A program made the translations under genes and the position numbers. Source: Planococcus salinus (GTDB lineage: Bacteria > Bacillota > Bacilli > Bacillales_A > Planococcaceae). Taken from it: DNA of 64,000 nt. The notes below the pieces were generated by a model. The model was not told where the DNA came from, searched no databases, and saw only the letters and a list, made by a program, of their open reading frames with translations. This document shows, piece after piece, positions 8,696-17,106 of this stretch. The DNA lies in contig NZ_RIAX01000004.1 in assembly GCF_003719725.1 (NCBI RefSeq), positions 186,001 through 250,000 on the forward strand, in the 5' to 3' direction. How positions within the stretch are numbered: position 1 is the stretch's first letter; every line of letters begins with the position of its first letter.

Positions 8696-10201
8696 TTAAG
8701 TTGCCTGCTGCGTCACTTTCGCCCGCTTGACAGCCAGCTCCGCCAGCAGACTGCCCGTAATCATGGAAACGAATCCGACCATCGAGCTCAGGAACATCGC
8801 CTGAAACAAATTCTCGAACACTTCAAAACTCGTCAGCAGGATGTAGCAGCCAGAACCAAAGACAACGGATGCAATCGCTCCGGTTTTGCGGGCATGTTTC
8901 CAGAAATAGCCCAGACTGATTGGTGCGACGATGCCGCTGATGATGGCAGAAGTGCCAAAGTTAGTCAACAGCGCCAGAGATTCCGGCCGATTGAATGACA
9001 TGTAGAGAGATAGAAGACCGATGAACACCAGCGAGAGTTTCGAGGCTTTCAGCACTTTCCGATCCAGCTGTTCGGCCGATAAGTTTTTATTTTTGTAGAG
9101 AAGAGGAACTGCCAGCACTTTGAATAAATCGTTGCCGATGCTGTTGGTAATCCCCAGATACAGCGAATCGGTCGTCGACAGAATGGCTGAAATGATGCCA
9201 ATCACCATTATTGCGATGATGATCGTCGGAAATGCTTCCATGATATATGCCGGAATGGCACTGTCCGCTGAAGAGAGACCCGGCTTGATGACACGTGCAG
9301 CCAGGCCGGCAAATACGGAAAAGGCCGACAAAGTGAACAGGGAAACACCGGCTGATAAAGTAAACGTACGCAAATCTTCTTCTTTTTCGACGGTCAATAC
9401 CTTGCTTAGAAGGTGTGGCAGCAGTACAAACGAGAACAGCAGCCACTGGATGCTCAGTATGGCAAACCCACTGTAGAACGGGCCGCCATTGGAAGTGGCG
9501 GATACCAGATCCGGATTGATGGCGTTCAAATCCGTATGCAGTGTACCGAGCACATTCCAGCCGCCACCGATCGTCCATAGTAGTGAAGCGAACAGCAGGA
9601 TCGCCACAATGGACATGGAGATGCCCTGGATGCCATCACTAGTAATCTGGGCGAAAGCACCGCCCAGGCTGACATAAAGAATGGTGATGCCGACACCGAT
9701 GGCGATTCCCCACATATAGGGGATTCCGATGATTGTTTCAAACATTGTGGCAAGGCCGACATTCTGTCCGACAATATAATAGATATTGAATAATACCAGC
9801 AGCGCCACCAGGACCTGCAGTGTTTTGCTCTTGTAGCGGTCACCGAGCCATTGCGGCAAAGTCAGGCTGCCGCCGTTTTTTTGCCCATACCGCCAGAACT
9901 TACGAGTGAACAGCAGCAGGCCGAACCAGCTGACGCCAAAGCAGCCGAGTGTATACCACAAGGTTGAGATGCCGTATGTATACGCCCACCCCGGCACCCC
10001 AAGAAACAAATTGGCGCTCGCATAGGAGGCACCGAAGCTGACACCGACAACCCACGGCTTTACCTTGCCTTTTGCAATGGCAAACCCTTTCATCGTGCCA
10101 CTGTGGGCAACGCCTTTTTTGCCAAGCCATGTAGTCAAAGCAAAATAGCCAATCAGCATAACAATAATGATCCATACCAGAGAACTCGAACTATCATCCA
10201 T
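8696..10201 (-). CDS. Sodium:solute symporter (SSS) family transporter
   Basis: Secondary transporter with about 13 membrane helices, 501 residues. Segments such as GVSFGASYASANLFLGVPGW and LSTTDSLYLGITNSIGNDL are characteristic of the SSS family, the second containing the STTDS motif of helix 8 that helps bind sodium. It is the last gene of an operon starting with an S-box riboswitch and a flavin monooxygenase, so its substrate is probably methionine or another sulfur compound; the fold alone would also allow proline, pantothenate or monocarboxylates. Its ATG overlaps the preceding tiny gene by eight bases. Confidence 0.88.
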   Translation of the reverse strand: MDDSSSSLVWIIIVMLIGYFALTTWLGKKGVAHSGTMKGFAIAKGKVKPWVVGVSFGASYASANLFLGVPGWAYTYGISTLWYTLGCFGVSWFGLLLFTRKFWRYGQKNGGSLTLPQWLGDRYKSKTLQVLVALLVLFNIYYIVGQNVGLATMFETIIGIPYMWGIAIGVGITILYVSLGGAFAQITSDGIQGISMSIVAILLFASLLWTIGGGWNVLGTLHTDLNAINPDLVSATSNGGPFYSGFAILSIQWLLFSFVLLPHLLSKVLTVEKEEDLRTFTLSAGVSLFTLSAFSVFAGLAARVIKPGLSSADSAIPAYIMEAFPTIIIAIMVIGIISAILSTTDSLYLGITNSIGNDLFKVLAVPLLYKNKNLSAEQLDRKVLKASKLSLVFIGLLSLYMSFNRPESLALLTNFGTSAIISGIVAPISLGYFWKHARKTGAIASVVFGSGCYILLTSFEVFENLFQAMFLSSMVGFVSMITGSLLAELAVKRAKVTQQAT

Positions 10202-10298
10202 CGTTAATGTCCCCCTTTTGTTTTGGATAGAGTTTGTTCCATATTGTCAGTCCGACACCCCAGAAAACGGCGATGCCAATCCAGTAAGCAGTGAACAT
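10194..10298 (-). CDS. Symporter small accessory protein (34 residues)
   Basis: A very short gene with AAGGAGG before its ATG at 10298 and a stop overlapping the start of the symporter gene. The peptide starts MFTAYWIGIAVFWGVG and continues through TIWNKLYPKQKGDINDG: one membrane helix followed by a basic, hydrophilic tail. Such miniature proteins directly upstream of SSS symporters are a known family, thought to help assembly or activity of the carrier. Both the position and the overlap support a real coding region despite the length. Confidence 0.75.
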   Translation of the reverse strand: MFTAYWIGIAVFWGVGLTIWNKLYPKQKGDINDG

Positions 10299-10312
10299 GT
10301 CCATTCCTCCTT

Positions 10313-11707
10313 TTAAATGCCGACGGGTGTCTGCACCTTCTTTTTGTAACCTGCTCCAGGGTGATCCTGTTTCAAATGATTTTGCCCTTTGCCGTATACT
10401 TTTTCCCGGTAAGTGCCTTCCCCGTATTCTTTTTGCACACGCCCGCGCTGTTGAAGGACCGGTACGACCAGTTCCACAAAATCTTTAAAGCTTTCCAGTG
10501 ACTCTGTATATGCCAGGTTGAATCCGTCAACGCCTGTATCTTCCACCCATTCTTCAATCTGGTCTGCGACTTGTTCAGGAGAGCCGACTGCGACAGGTCC
10601 TCTTCCGCCGATTCCGACAAAAGCGGCCAGTTCGCGGATGGTCCATTTGCGGTCAGGGTCAGCGCGTGTGAACACTTCAACTGCCGACTGCATCGCATTG
10701 CTGTCGATGTATTCAAGCGTCTGCTCCGGATCGTAAGCGGAGAAATCAATGCCCGTCCAGCCACTGAGCAAGGTCAATGCCCCTTCATAGCTGATGGAAT
10801 CCTTCAGCTTCTGGTATTTTTCCTGTGCTTCTTCCTCCGTTTTTCCGACAATTGCAGTGAAAGTGGTGTAGACCAATACGTCTTCCGGATCGCGTCCGTT
10901 TGCTTTGATGCTGTCACGGAGAGCCGACACACTTTTTTTCACAACTTGTTTGGTCGGCCCTGCCAGGAACACTGATTCAGCATGCTGTGCAGCAAAATCT
11001 CTGCCGCGAGGCGAAGCTCCCGCCTGGAATAAAACCGGCGTGCGCTGCGGGGACGGTTCAGATAAATGAGCTCCCGGCACTTTGAAATACTCACCTTCAT
11101 GGTTGATGTCATGGACTTTTGATGGGTCTGTATAAACTTTTGCATTTTTGTCGCGGACGACAGCGCCGTCTTCCCAGCTGCCTTCCCACAGCTTATAGCA
11201 GACTTCCAGGTATTCAGCAGCGTAATCATAGCGCTGGTCGTGATTCATCTGGTCTTCTTTTCCGATATTGCGTGCGGCGCTCTTCAAGTAAGAAGTGACG
11301 ATATTCCAGCCGATCCGTCCTTGCGTCAAATGATCCAGTGTCGACATGCGCCGTGCAAATGTATAAGGATGCTCGTGGCTGACAGAAGAAGTGACGCCGA
11401 AACTCAAGTGCTTTGTGACCGAACTCATCAGTGGCACCACCAAAAGCGGATCGTTGACGGGTGTCTGGACTGCATTGCGGAGCGCTGCATCCCGTGAACC
11501 GCCGTAAACGTCGTAAGTTCCCAGTACGTCTGCCAAAAACACAGCATCAAATTTCCCTTTCTCCAAAAGCTTGGCCAATCCGATCCAATACTCACTGTCT
11601 TTGTATGTAGGCGTTCCCTCGGCTTCGTTCACCCATAACCCCGGTGATTGATGTCCTCCTGCACTTGCCATTTCAAAAGCATTTAAGTAAATTCGTTTTT
11701 TTGTCAT
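10313..11707 (-). CDS. LLM-class flavin-dependent monooxygenase, NtaA/SnaA/DszA (DmoA) type
   Basis: FMNH2-dependent oxygenase of the luciferase-like fold, 464 residues, the usual size for the NtaA/DszA subfamily. Characteristic stretches are LNAFEMASAGGHQSPGLW at the N-terminus, RMSTLDHLTQGRIGWNIVTS and VLFQAGASPRGRDFAAQHAE. Members oxidise nitrilotriacetate, dibenzothiophene sulfone, dimethyl sulfide or similar compounds and need a separate flavin reductase, which is not encoded nearby. Control by an S-box riboswitch indicates use in sulfur scavenging, releasing sulfur from an organosulfur compound when methionine/SAM is low. It is the first gene of the operon; ATG at 11707 follows GGAGGAAG. 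Confidence 0.88.
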   Translation of the reverse strand: MTKKRIYLNAFEMASAGGHQSPGLWVNEAEGTPTYKDSEYWIGLAKLLEKGKFDAVFLADVLGTYDVYGGSRDAALRNAVQTPVNDPLLVVPLMSSVTKHLSFGVTSSVSHEHPYTFARRMSTLDHLTQGRIGWNIVTSYLKSAARNIGKEDQMNHDQRYDYAAEYLEVCYKLWEGSWEDGAVVRDKNAKVYTDPSKVHDINHEGEYFKVPGAHLSEPSPQRTPVLFQAGASPRGRDFAAQHAESVFLAGPTKQVVKKSVSALRDSIKANGRDPEDVLVYTTFTAIVGKTEEEAQEKYQKLKDSISYEGALTLLSGWTGIDFSAYDPEQTLEYIDSNAMQSAVEVFTRADPDRKWTIRELAAFVGIGGRGPVAVGSPEQVADQIEEWVEDTGVDGFNLAYTESLESFKDFVELVVPVLQQRGRVQKEYGEGTYREKVYGKGQNHLKQDHPGAGYKKKVQTPVGI

Positions 11708-11766
11708 TTTTTCTTCCTCCTTTGAATTGGCTTATCCAGCTTGTAAAGCAGACTTTATAGGAAAAC

Positions 11767-11807
11767 AAAAAAGCCTCCTTTTCCCGGTGAAAGAGAAAAG
11801 AAGGCTC
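11767..11807 (-). terminator. Riboswitch-controlled terminator
   Basis: Minus-strand stem GAGCCTTCTTTTC/GAAAAGGAGGCTT followed by TTTTTG, between the S-box aptamer and the monooxygenase gene. This is the expected OFF structure when SAM is bound. Confidence 0.85.
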
Positions 11808-11829
11808 CATTATTTTTATGGATTCAGTC

Positions 11830-11937
11830 CTCTTATCTCCCAAGATAAAATCTTGCTGGAGTTAGCACCTTTCTGACAAACTGTCAGAGGTTGCTGAAGC
11901 GTCAACGGGCCAGTCCCTCGGCTTCTCTGGATAAGAT
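11830..11937 (-). ncRNA. SAM-I (S-box) riboswitch
   Basis: The minus strand carries the S-box core: CTTATCCAGAG, then GAGGGACTGGCCC, GCTTCAGCAACC, AAGGTGCTAACTCCAGCA, and a 3' GATAAGA that closes the P1 helix with the 5' end. A terminator follows. It should switch off the monooxygenase/symporter operon when S-adenosylmethionine is abundant. Confidence 0.93.
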
Positions 11938-12060
11938 TTATTAAATTAATCCCTATCCTAATAGCAGGGGTTCAATCTGTCAATACCGCTTTTCAATTAT
12001 TCCGATTTTTTCGGCAACTGAAAATCGTCTTAAATAAAGCTGTAAAAGCAATGAAAACGG

Positions 12061-12172
12061 TTACTGTTTTTTTGAAATTTTTTTTGAAAACAGTAAGACG
12101 GAACAATGAAAAGATCAGCATAAATCGGTCGTCAACTGTCAGGAATACAGTGCAGAGCCGTGTCCTGACAGT
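12061..12172. repeat. Two inverted repeats downstream of the racemase gene
   Basis: TTACTGTTTT/AAAACAGTAA (12061-12096, 16-base loop) and ACTGTCAGGA/TCCTGACAGT (12135-12172, 18-base loop), both perfect over 10 bases. The second touches the racemase stop codon. They probably end or stabilise the racemase transcript. Nothing else is visible between the riboswitch and the gene. Confidence 0.5.
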
Positions 12173-12870
12173 CACTCATCGAAGATGGTTTCAACGATTT
12201 TGTCGACATGAATTTCCGTCGTATTCAGCTGAGGAATGGATAAATCTTCGGGTTTGAAAATCATCGGAAATTCGGTGCAGCCGAGAATAATCCCCTCTAT
12301 TCCATGGCGGTCGATCATGCGAGAAACAATAGCCAGATACTCTTTCTTTGTGTCGGGATTGACGATGCCATTTTCCAGCTCTTCGACAATCTTTTCATGG
12401 ATATAGGCTTGTTCGGAATCCGTTGGCACGAAAACATCCTTTTGCTTCTCGGTAAAAGGTATTTTGAAAAAGTCATTTTCCATCGTGAACTTCGTCCCTA
12501 AAAGACCGATTTTTTCCAGTCCGGCTTCGTGCGCTTTACTGACCGTTTCTTCAATGATGCTGATCATGGGAATTTTCACTTTCTGCTGGATTTCTTCAAA
12601 TACAATATGAGGCGTGTTGGCCGCTATGACAGCGAACTCAGCTCCTGCCCGTTCCAAGCTGTTCACCGCTTCAGCCAGATAATCCACCAGTTCTTCTGTC
12701 CGGTCGTTTTCGAGCAGTTCGAAAATCCGGTACATATTGATGCTGTTGATGAGCAGTTCAGGCAACTCTTCTTTCGTTCCTCTTTTTTCCTGATACTTTG
12801 CAATGATGGATTGATAGTAATCGATGGTCGATTCCGGTCCTGTGCCACCGACTATCCCAAGCTTTTTCAT
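12172..12870 (-). CDS. Aspartate/glutamate racemase family protein
   Basis: Cofactor-independent amino acid racemase fold, 232 residues from the ATG at 12870, which has GAGGAGGG upstream. The N-terminus KKLGIVGGTGPEST is family-typical. The classical enzymes use two cysteines; here the second, in LGCTEFPM, is present but the first is replaced by alanine (AANTPH instead of the usual CNTxH). It may therefore act by a different mechanism, on another substrate, or be inactive. Isolated gene with its own promoter region. Confidence 0.8.
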   Translation of the reverse strand: MKKLGIVGGTGPESTIDYYQSIIAKYQEKRGTKEELPELLINSINMYRIFELLENDRTEELVDYLAEAVNSLERAGAEFAVIAANTPHIVFEEIQQKVKIPMISIIEETVSKAHEAGLEKIGLLGTKFTMENDFFKIPFTEKQKDVFVPTDSEQAYIHEKIVEELENGIVNPDTKKEYLAIVSRMIDRHGIEGIILGCTEFPMIFKPEDLSIPQLNTTEIHVDKIVETIFDE

Positions 12871-12950
12871 ATATTCCCTCCTCTTCTTTTCCATCTTGAT
12901 TTCTTTGTTCCTTTACTTTATAACTTGTTAATCACTGTTTCAAGTGCAGA

Positions 12951-12979
12951 AAAAAAAGACCGCTCGGGCGGCCTTTTTT
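12951..12979 (-). terminator. Terminator of the first acidic lipoprotein gene
   Basis: AAGGCCGCC/GGCGGTCTT-type stem with flanking A and T runs, immediately after the stop. Confidence 0.8.
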
Positions 12980-13368
12980 CATGAATCATCTGAGTCTGTA
13001 TCAGAATCGGTATCCGTGTCAGAACTTGGCTGTGAGTCTCCGCTTGTTCCAGCATCCGTTTCTGTATCGGTGTCTGTGTCTGTGTCGGTATCAGTTTCTG
13101 AATCTGAATCGGAGTCTGAGTCCGAGCTGGAATCAGAATCAGCGTCAGTTTCTGATTCACTGTCGGTATCGACGTTAACATCCGTATCTCCACTGTCGCC
13201 ATCACTGCCGCCGTCACCCGGCACTACATCGACATCTCCTTCTCCATCTTCTTCATCTTCCACGTTAATATCCTGCTCGACTTCCGGCTCGTCATCTCCG
13301 CAGGCAGCGAGCATCCCTACTGACAGAAAAGTAGCTGCTCCTAGTTTTAACCATTTTGATTGGGGCAT
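12979..13368 (-). CDS. Acidic Ser/Asp/Thr-repeat lipoprotein
   Basis: Secreted lipoprotein of 129 residues. A signal peptide ends LAAC (lipobox), then comes a Glu/Asp-rich stretch, the tetrapeptide VVPG, and a C-terminal half made almost entirely of SD, TD and ED dipeptides. The repeats resemble the flexible SD stalks of Gram-positive surface proteins, but there is no ligand-binding domain or sortase signal. Its N-terminus (MPQSKWLKLGAATFLSVGML) and VVPGD are shared with the next two genes. Function unknown; very acidic tails could bind cations or the positively charged wall. Confidence 0.75.
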   Translation of the reverse strand: MPQSKWLKLGAATFLSVGMLAACGDDEPEVEQDINVEDEEDGEGDVDVVPGDGGSDGDSGDTDVNVDTDSESETDADSDSSSDSDSDSDSETDTDTDTDTDTETDAGTSGDSQPSSDTDTDSDTDSDDS

Positions 13369-13544
13369 AATTTTCCTCCTTGGCTGATTGTAAGTGTGTA
13401 TCGTTATATTCTTTACATACCCAGGCAGGCACTAGGAAAACCGATTTATAAAATTTTACTTATTATTTTTATAAAAGTAATTTTTTTACTTTGCTGAAAT
13501 CTTTCTTTTCAGTATTTCCCGGGAAATAGTCGTTCCTGGCCATC

Positions 13545-13572
13545 AAAAAAAGAGCCGCCAAGGCAGCTCTTT
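13545..13572 (-). terminator. Terminator of the second acidic lipoprotein gene
   Basis: AAAGAGC/GCTCTTT with inner GCC/GGC and a T-run on the minus strand. Confidence 0.8.
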
Positions 13573-13574
13573 CC

Positions 13575-13772
13575 TTAGTTGTCATTTTCTTCTTCATCCA
13601 TGTCCATATCCAAATCTGAATCACCGTTTTCTTCACCCGGCACCACATCCCGTTCCAGTTCCGCGTCTTCCTCCTGCTCCATTTGAGGTTCGTTGTCATC
13701 GCCGCATCCAGCGAGCATTGCCAGTGAGAGGAAACCCGCCGCTCCGGCTTTCATCCATTTGGACTGCAACAT
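13575..13772 (-). CDS. Small acidic lipoprotein (65 residues)
   Basis: Paralogue of its two neighbours: MLQSKWMKAGAAGFLSLAML, lipobox LAGC, Glu-rich centre, VVPGE, then a short Asp/Glu tail (DLDMDMDEEEN). It is the shortest of the three and lacks the long repeat. AGGAGGAAC lies just before the ATG. Own terminator downstream, so each copy seems to be a separate transcription unit. Function unknown. Confidence 0.7.
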   Translation of the reverse strand: MLQSKWMKAGAAGFLSLAMLAGCGDDNEPQMEQEEDAELERDVVPGEENGDSDLDMDMDEEENDN

Positions 13773-13820
13773 GTCTGTTCCTCCTTAGTTAAGTGCTCGG
13801 TGCACTTTTCATTCGGTGGA

Positions 13821-14081
13821 TCAGTCGCTCGAATCATCTTCGGAATCCAGATCTTGTTCTTCCCCGTCCGTTTCAGCATCAATTTCAGCTTCGGTGTCAC
13901 TTTCTTCGTCACTGGCAGGCTCATTATCTTCTGAATCCTGATTTCGTTCCACATTTTCCTCTTGTTCCGTGTCACCTGGCACTACTTCGTTTTCTTCCGG
14001 TTCTTCGTTGCCGCAAGCTGACAGCATGCTGACAGATAAAATAGCCGCAGCTCCGATCTTAAACCACTTTGCTTGAGTCAA
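13821..14081 (-). CDS. Acidic lipoprotein (86 residues)
   Basis: Third member of the tandem family: MTQAKWFKIGAAAILSVSML, lipobox LSAC, Glu-rich segment, VVPGD, then an Asp/Glu/Ser-rich tail ending SEDDSSD. AAGGAGG precedes the start. The three genes share signal peptide and VVPG but differ in tail length, which points to duplication followed by expansion or loss of low-complexity sequence. Function unknown. Confidence 0.7.
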   Translation of the reverse strand: MTQAKWFKIGAAAILSVSMLSACGNEEPEENEVVPGDTEQEENVERNQDSEDNEPASDEESDTEAEIDAETDGEEQDLDSEDDSSD

Positions 14082-14222
14082 TGGAAAACCTCCTTATTTG
14101 CGCAATTTCTTGCATTCACAATCTTACTTTACCTATACCCGATGTAATTTTGTGAAAACCATTTCCACTCGTTTAACAAAATGCAAGGTTGCTTTTAAGA
14201 AATTTCTTTCCCTATTTATTTA

Positions 14223-15392
14223 TCAGGCGCTGAAAGATTTGCGAAGTCTTCCATAATAGCTCCACATCCGGAAAATGAAAGAGCTGAATAGAACAAATGC
14301 CACTACAAATAAAATCCTATGCCATGAAAATGTCGTCCCTTCAGCCGTGAGCATCGGAATGATATTGCTTACATAAACCAAAATCAGGGGGAGAAAAAGA
14401 ATAGTATACGTAATGGAAATACGTCTGGCGTGTTTTAAGTGAGTCGTCGGGTCGCTGTATAACTGCGGACGCTCTTCTCCTTCTTTGTACTCCTGTCTCC
14501 ATATTACCCACTTCTCAAGGCCTGAAATGGATTGGAAGGCAGTTTCCCAGCCTGCTTCCCGGTGCAGGTCGTAATAGCTTTTATGAACAACATTTTGATA
14601 ATCAGCGCGGTATGCCATTGTCCGTGGGCGTCCTTTGGTGAAATAGAAAATGGTTCCGATTTTGCTGACACGGTAAAGATTGAAGCCTTGCCTTTCCATT
14701 TTTTCGAGCCAGTGTTCAAACTTATCCGGAGCGTACATCCACCCCATCTTCACTTTTACCACCATCCGGCCCGAACGCTTCCACTTTTTTTCTTCCTGTT
14801 TGCCTAATGCCTTGTTCGGTACGACCTCTCCTTCAAGACTCCTATTACTGAAGGCTTTCCTCGTTCCGGTGATTTTTACGATGGAATAAACAGCCAGCAC
14901 AACAGTCAAAACTGCAAGCACCAGCAGCGAGTAGGTCAATGCCCACCAGGGACTCGGTTCCACTTGAATTTCTTCTCCATTCATCCACGATGAAACGAAC
15001 ATGGCCCCCGGAAGCAGCAGTACACCGGCCAAATAACACAGAAGGCCGATAAACCCATACATGACCCACTGGTTATGCCTAAAGATTCCTTCCTGGACAG
15101 GTTCAGCTTTTATTTCACTGGCAGGCTTGTTATTTTCCACTACGCTCCAATTTCCGCTTTTGGAAGCGATTCGCCAACCTTCCTCCATTAACACCCCTGG
15201 TAAATGACCTTTTTGTGCCTTATCAAAAGAAATTCGATACGTCATTGTCTCAGGAGCACTTTTCTGGAAATAAAAGCAACGCATCCATCTATTAAGTTTG
15301 GTAAAGCGGTAGCCTTTTGCTGCATTGTCTTCAAGCCATCGTTCCACCCTTTCTGTGTCGTAACTCCAAAATGGTCTGTACTTTTTGATCAT
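14223..15392 (-). CDS. Membrane protein with two DUF2812 domains
   Basis: 389 residues with two copies of the DUF2812 fold: one near residues 1-95 (YRPFWSYDTERVERWLEDNA) and one near 215-295 (KMGWMYAPDKFEHWLEKM), each followed by a pair of membrane helices. DUF2812 proteins are typically encoded next to PadR regulators and controlled by them; here the ATG overlaps the PadR stop codon in an ATGA junction. Role unknown, presumably a response to a membrane-active or toxic compound sensed by the regulator. Confidence 0.85.
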   Translation of the reverse strand: MIKKYRPFWSYDTERVERWLEDNAAKGYRFTKLNRWMRCFYFQKSAPETMTYRISFDKAQKGHLPGVLMEEGWRIASKSGNWSVVENNKPASEIKAEPVQEGIFRHNQWVMYGFIGLLCYLAGVLLLPGAMFVSSWMNGEEIQVEPSPWWALTYSLLVLAVLTVVLAVYSIVKITGTRKAFSNRSLEGEVVPNKALGKQEEKKWKRSGRMVVKVKMGWMYAPDKFEHWLEKMERQGFNLYRVSKIGTIFYFTKGRPRTMAYRADYQNVVHKSYYDLHREAGWETAFQSISGLEKWVIWRQEYKEGEERPQLYSDPTTHLKHARRISITYTILFLPLILVYVSNIIPMLTAEGTTFSWHRILFVVAFVLFSSFIFRMWSYYGRLRKSFSA

Positions 15393-15718
15393 AAAAAATC
15401 CTCCTCGTATGTCAACGCATTTTGGTGCAGTTCTTTCAATCGGTCAATTTCACTCAAGATCAGCTTTTTTCCGGTTTCAGTGATTTCGTAAACCGTTTTC
15501 CGTTCTTCATCCGCAAAGACAGTGATAATACCATCTTTCTGCATTTTCGTTAATGTTCCATAAACAGTCCCCGAACCAAGACGCAAGCGCGATCCTGAAA
15601 TTTCTTCTACGTGCTTGACAATGCCATACCCATGGCGGGGCCGCCCCAGTGAGAGGAGAATGTAAAACGCAGTTTCCGTCATAGGAATGTATTTTTTCAG
15701 CACTTTGTCATTGTCCAA
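15389..15718 (-). CDS. PadR family transcriptional regulator
   Basis: Small winged-helix repressor, 109 residues. ETAFYILLSLGRPRHGYGIV and LGSGTVYGTLTKMQKDGII are the family hallmarks of the recognition helix and wing. It probably represses its own operon, which includes the overlapping DUF2812 gene. The inducer cannot be deduced. The intergenic region upstream contains the terminator of the ribT unit. Confidence 0.9.
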   Translation of the reverse strand: MDNDKVLKKYIPMTETAFYILLSLGRPRHGYGIVKHVEEISGSRLRLGSGTVYGTLTKMQKDGIITVFADEERKTVYEITETGKKLILSEIDRLKELHQNALTYEEDFL

Positions 15719-15803
15719 AGAAATCTCCCTCTTTTAATATGTCATACTACGACTATATCACAACGCGACATATCAACCAAGTTTTTCCGCCTATTTGCAC
15801 AAG

Positions 15804-15839
15804 CAAAAAAGACGCTCCGCCTTCTCGGGAACGTCTTTT
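15804..15839 (-). terminator. Terminator of the ribT unit
   Basis: AAAGACG/CGTCTTT stem with flanking A-run and T-run in the gap before padR. Confidence 0.8.
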
Positions 15840-15873
15840 GCTGAATCGGTTATTTTCTTAATCAGGAGTGCTT

Positions 15874-16230
15874 TCAAGCCCCCATTTTTTCCCGGCATCT
15901 TGCCATGAAGGATTTGGTTTCTTTTGTCGCTCTCATTTTCCGGTGCTGCATAAATCGCTGCAGTTCTTCTGTCATGGCATGGCCGATTCCTTCTCCCCTA
16001 TGCGATGGAAGAACAGAGATATGATGGACAGTGAAATGATTTTCGTCCACTTTTGCCCCGATGAGCCCTGTGTAATCTTCCTTGTCTTTCCATAGAAACA
16101 ATTGCCAGTCCTGATTTTCTTCATATAAATGCAGCGTTTGCTGGAGTGTTTTCAGGTTTCGCTCAGTGGGCATAAAAGATAATAAGCCCATGGCGATTTT
16201 TCCGTGCGACTTTTTATATCTGACCAACAT
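15874..16230 (-). CDS. ribT: GNAT family protein RibT
   Basis: 118-residue acetyltransferase-fold protein closely resembling RibT of the Bacillus riboflavin operon (MLVRYKKSHGKIAMGLLSFM at the N-terminus; HHISVLPSHRGEGIGHAM carries the acetyl-CoA loop RGEGIG). Unlike in B. subtilis, no riboflavin biosynthesis genes are adjacent. Its start overlaps the end of an unknown gene by 17 bases. The acceptor substrate of RibT is not established. Confidence 0.85.
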   Translation of the reverse strand: MLVRYKKSHGKIAMGLLSFMPTERNLKTLQQTLHLYEENQDWQLFLWKDKEDYTGLIGAKVDENHFTVHHISVLPSHRGEGIGHAMTEELQRFMQHRKMRATKETKSFMARCREKMGA

Positions 16231-16681
16231 TCCGAGCCCCTCTTTTCTTTTTGTTTTCCGTTTGATTCAGAAACTTTTCCGTGACTTCTGACTGTTCGAC
16301 TATTTTCAATGCCGCCGACAAGCGTCGCGCGAAGTTCTCCGGCGCTTCTATCGTTTTGACGGTAAAACAGACCACATGCTGGTCTGAGCTGATCCGCAAT
16401 TTATGATGTGGCGGTAACGGAAGCTCGTAATTTTTCAGCGTATAGCTGAAAAATGGAAATTCTTCCGGGAGCAGATAAATTTCCGCTTTATTTAACGCAG
16501 TTCCATCCGCTTTATAATTTTTGAACGTAATATCAAAAGCCAGAGAATACGTGTAACGTGTACCCGATGCATTGATCGTAATCGCCCTTTTTTTCTGAAC
16601 GATGCATTTGCCTGCTTTTAATACGGGTTTTGCCATGAGGACGCCGCCAACTCTTTCTGCTACCCTTTCAACTTTTTCCAC
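16214..16681 (-). CDS. Hypothetical protein
   Basis: 155 residues from a GTG at 16681 with AGGAGG seven bases upstream; an in-frame ATG at 16634 is a weaker alternative. I do not recognise the family. There is no signal peptide or membrane helix. The middle (YTYSLAFDITFKNYKADG, LLPEEFPFFSYTLKNYELPL) looks like alternating beta strands, the C-terminus is basic. It overlaps ribT, so the two are probably co-translated. Confidence 0.6.
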   Translation of the reverse strand: MEKVERVAERVGGVLMAKPVLKAGKCIVQKKRAITINASGTRYTYSLAFDITFKNYKADGTALNKAEIYLLPEEFPFFSYTLKNYELPLPPHHKLRISSDQHVVCFTVKTIEAPENFARRLSAALKIVEQSEVTEKFLNQTENKKKRGARNVGQI

Positions 16682-16804
16682 TTTTCCGCCTCCTAGCGTT
16701 ACCGTCCATTCAAGCCTGTGTATTGAAAAGCCAGCATTGCAACGGCTGGAACTGCTTGCTTAACCGATATTCTATTTATAGTCAACAGGACAACTCCTTT
16801 ATAC

Positions 16805-16842
16805 AAAAACGCCGAAAAGAATAAACTCATTCTTTCCGGCGT
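16805..16842 (-). terminator. Terminator of the IclR regulator gene
   Basis: AACGCCGGAAAGAAT pairs with ATTCTTTTCGGCGTT on the minus strand and is followed by TTTT. The rest of 16682-17106 is AT-rich and shows no gene on either strand. Confidence 0.8.
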
Positions 16843-17106
16843 TGTATACAGCGCAATTGTCTGTCACATTCAACCATTTTATCTTATTGCCATGGAGAGC
16901 GAACACTTATTCACCAACCGATTTCAGCTTGGAAAACGCCGTTGTTTTTTGATTAGCTATAGATTACTCGCTCAGCATTTGGATGTAAACCACTTCAGGT
17001 GAAATATAATCGATAATTCTAAAAACAGTTACATCTGCTCATCCTGCTCTTTTTAAAGGAACCCTTATCACACTGCCATGTGGAAAGAATTAGATATCTT
17101 CACTTA

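Noticed and set aside
12944-13387. Plus-strand ORF rich in Ser-Val repeats
   Set aside because: It is the antisense shadow of the SD-repeat lipoprotein; no ribosome site and it is crossed by terminators.
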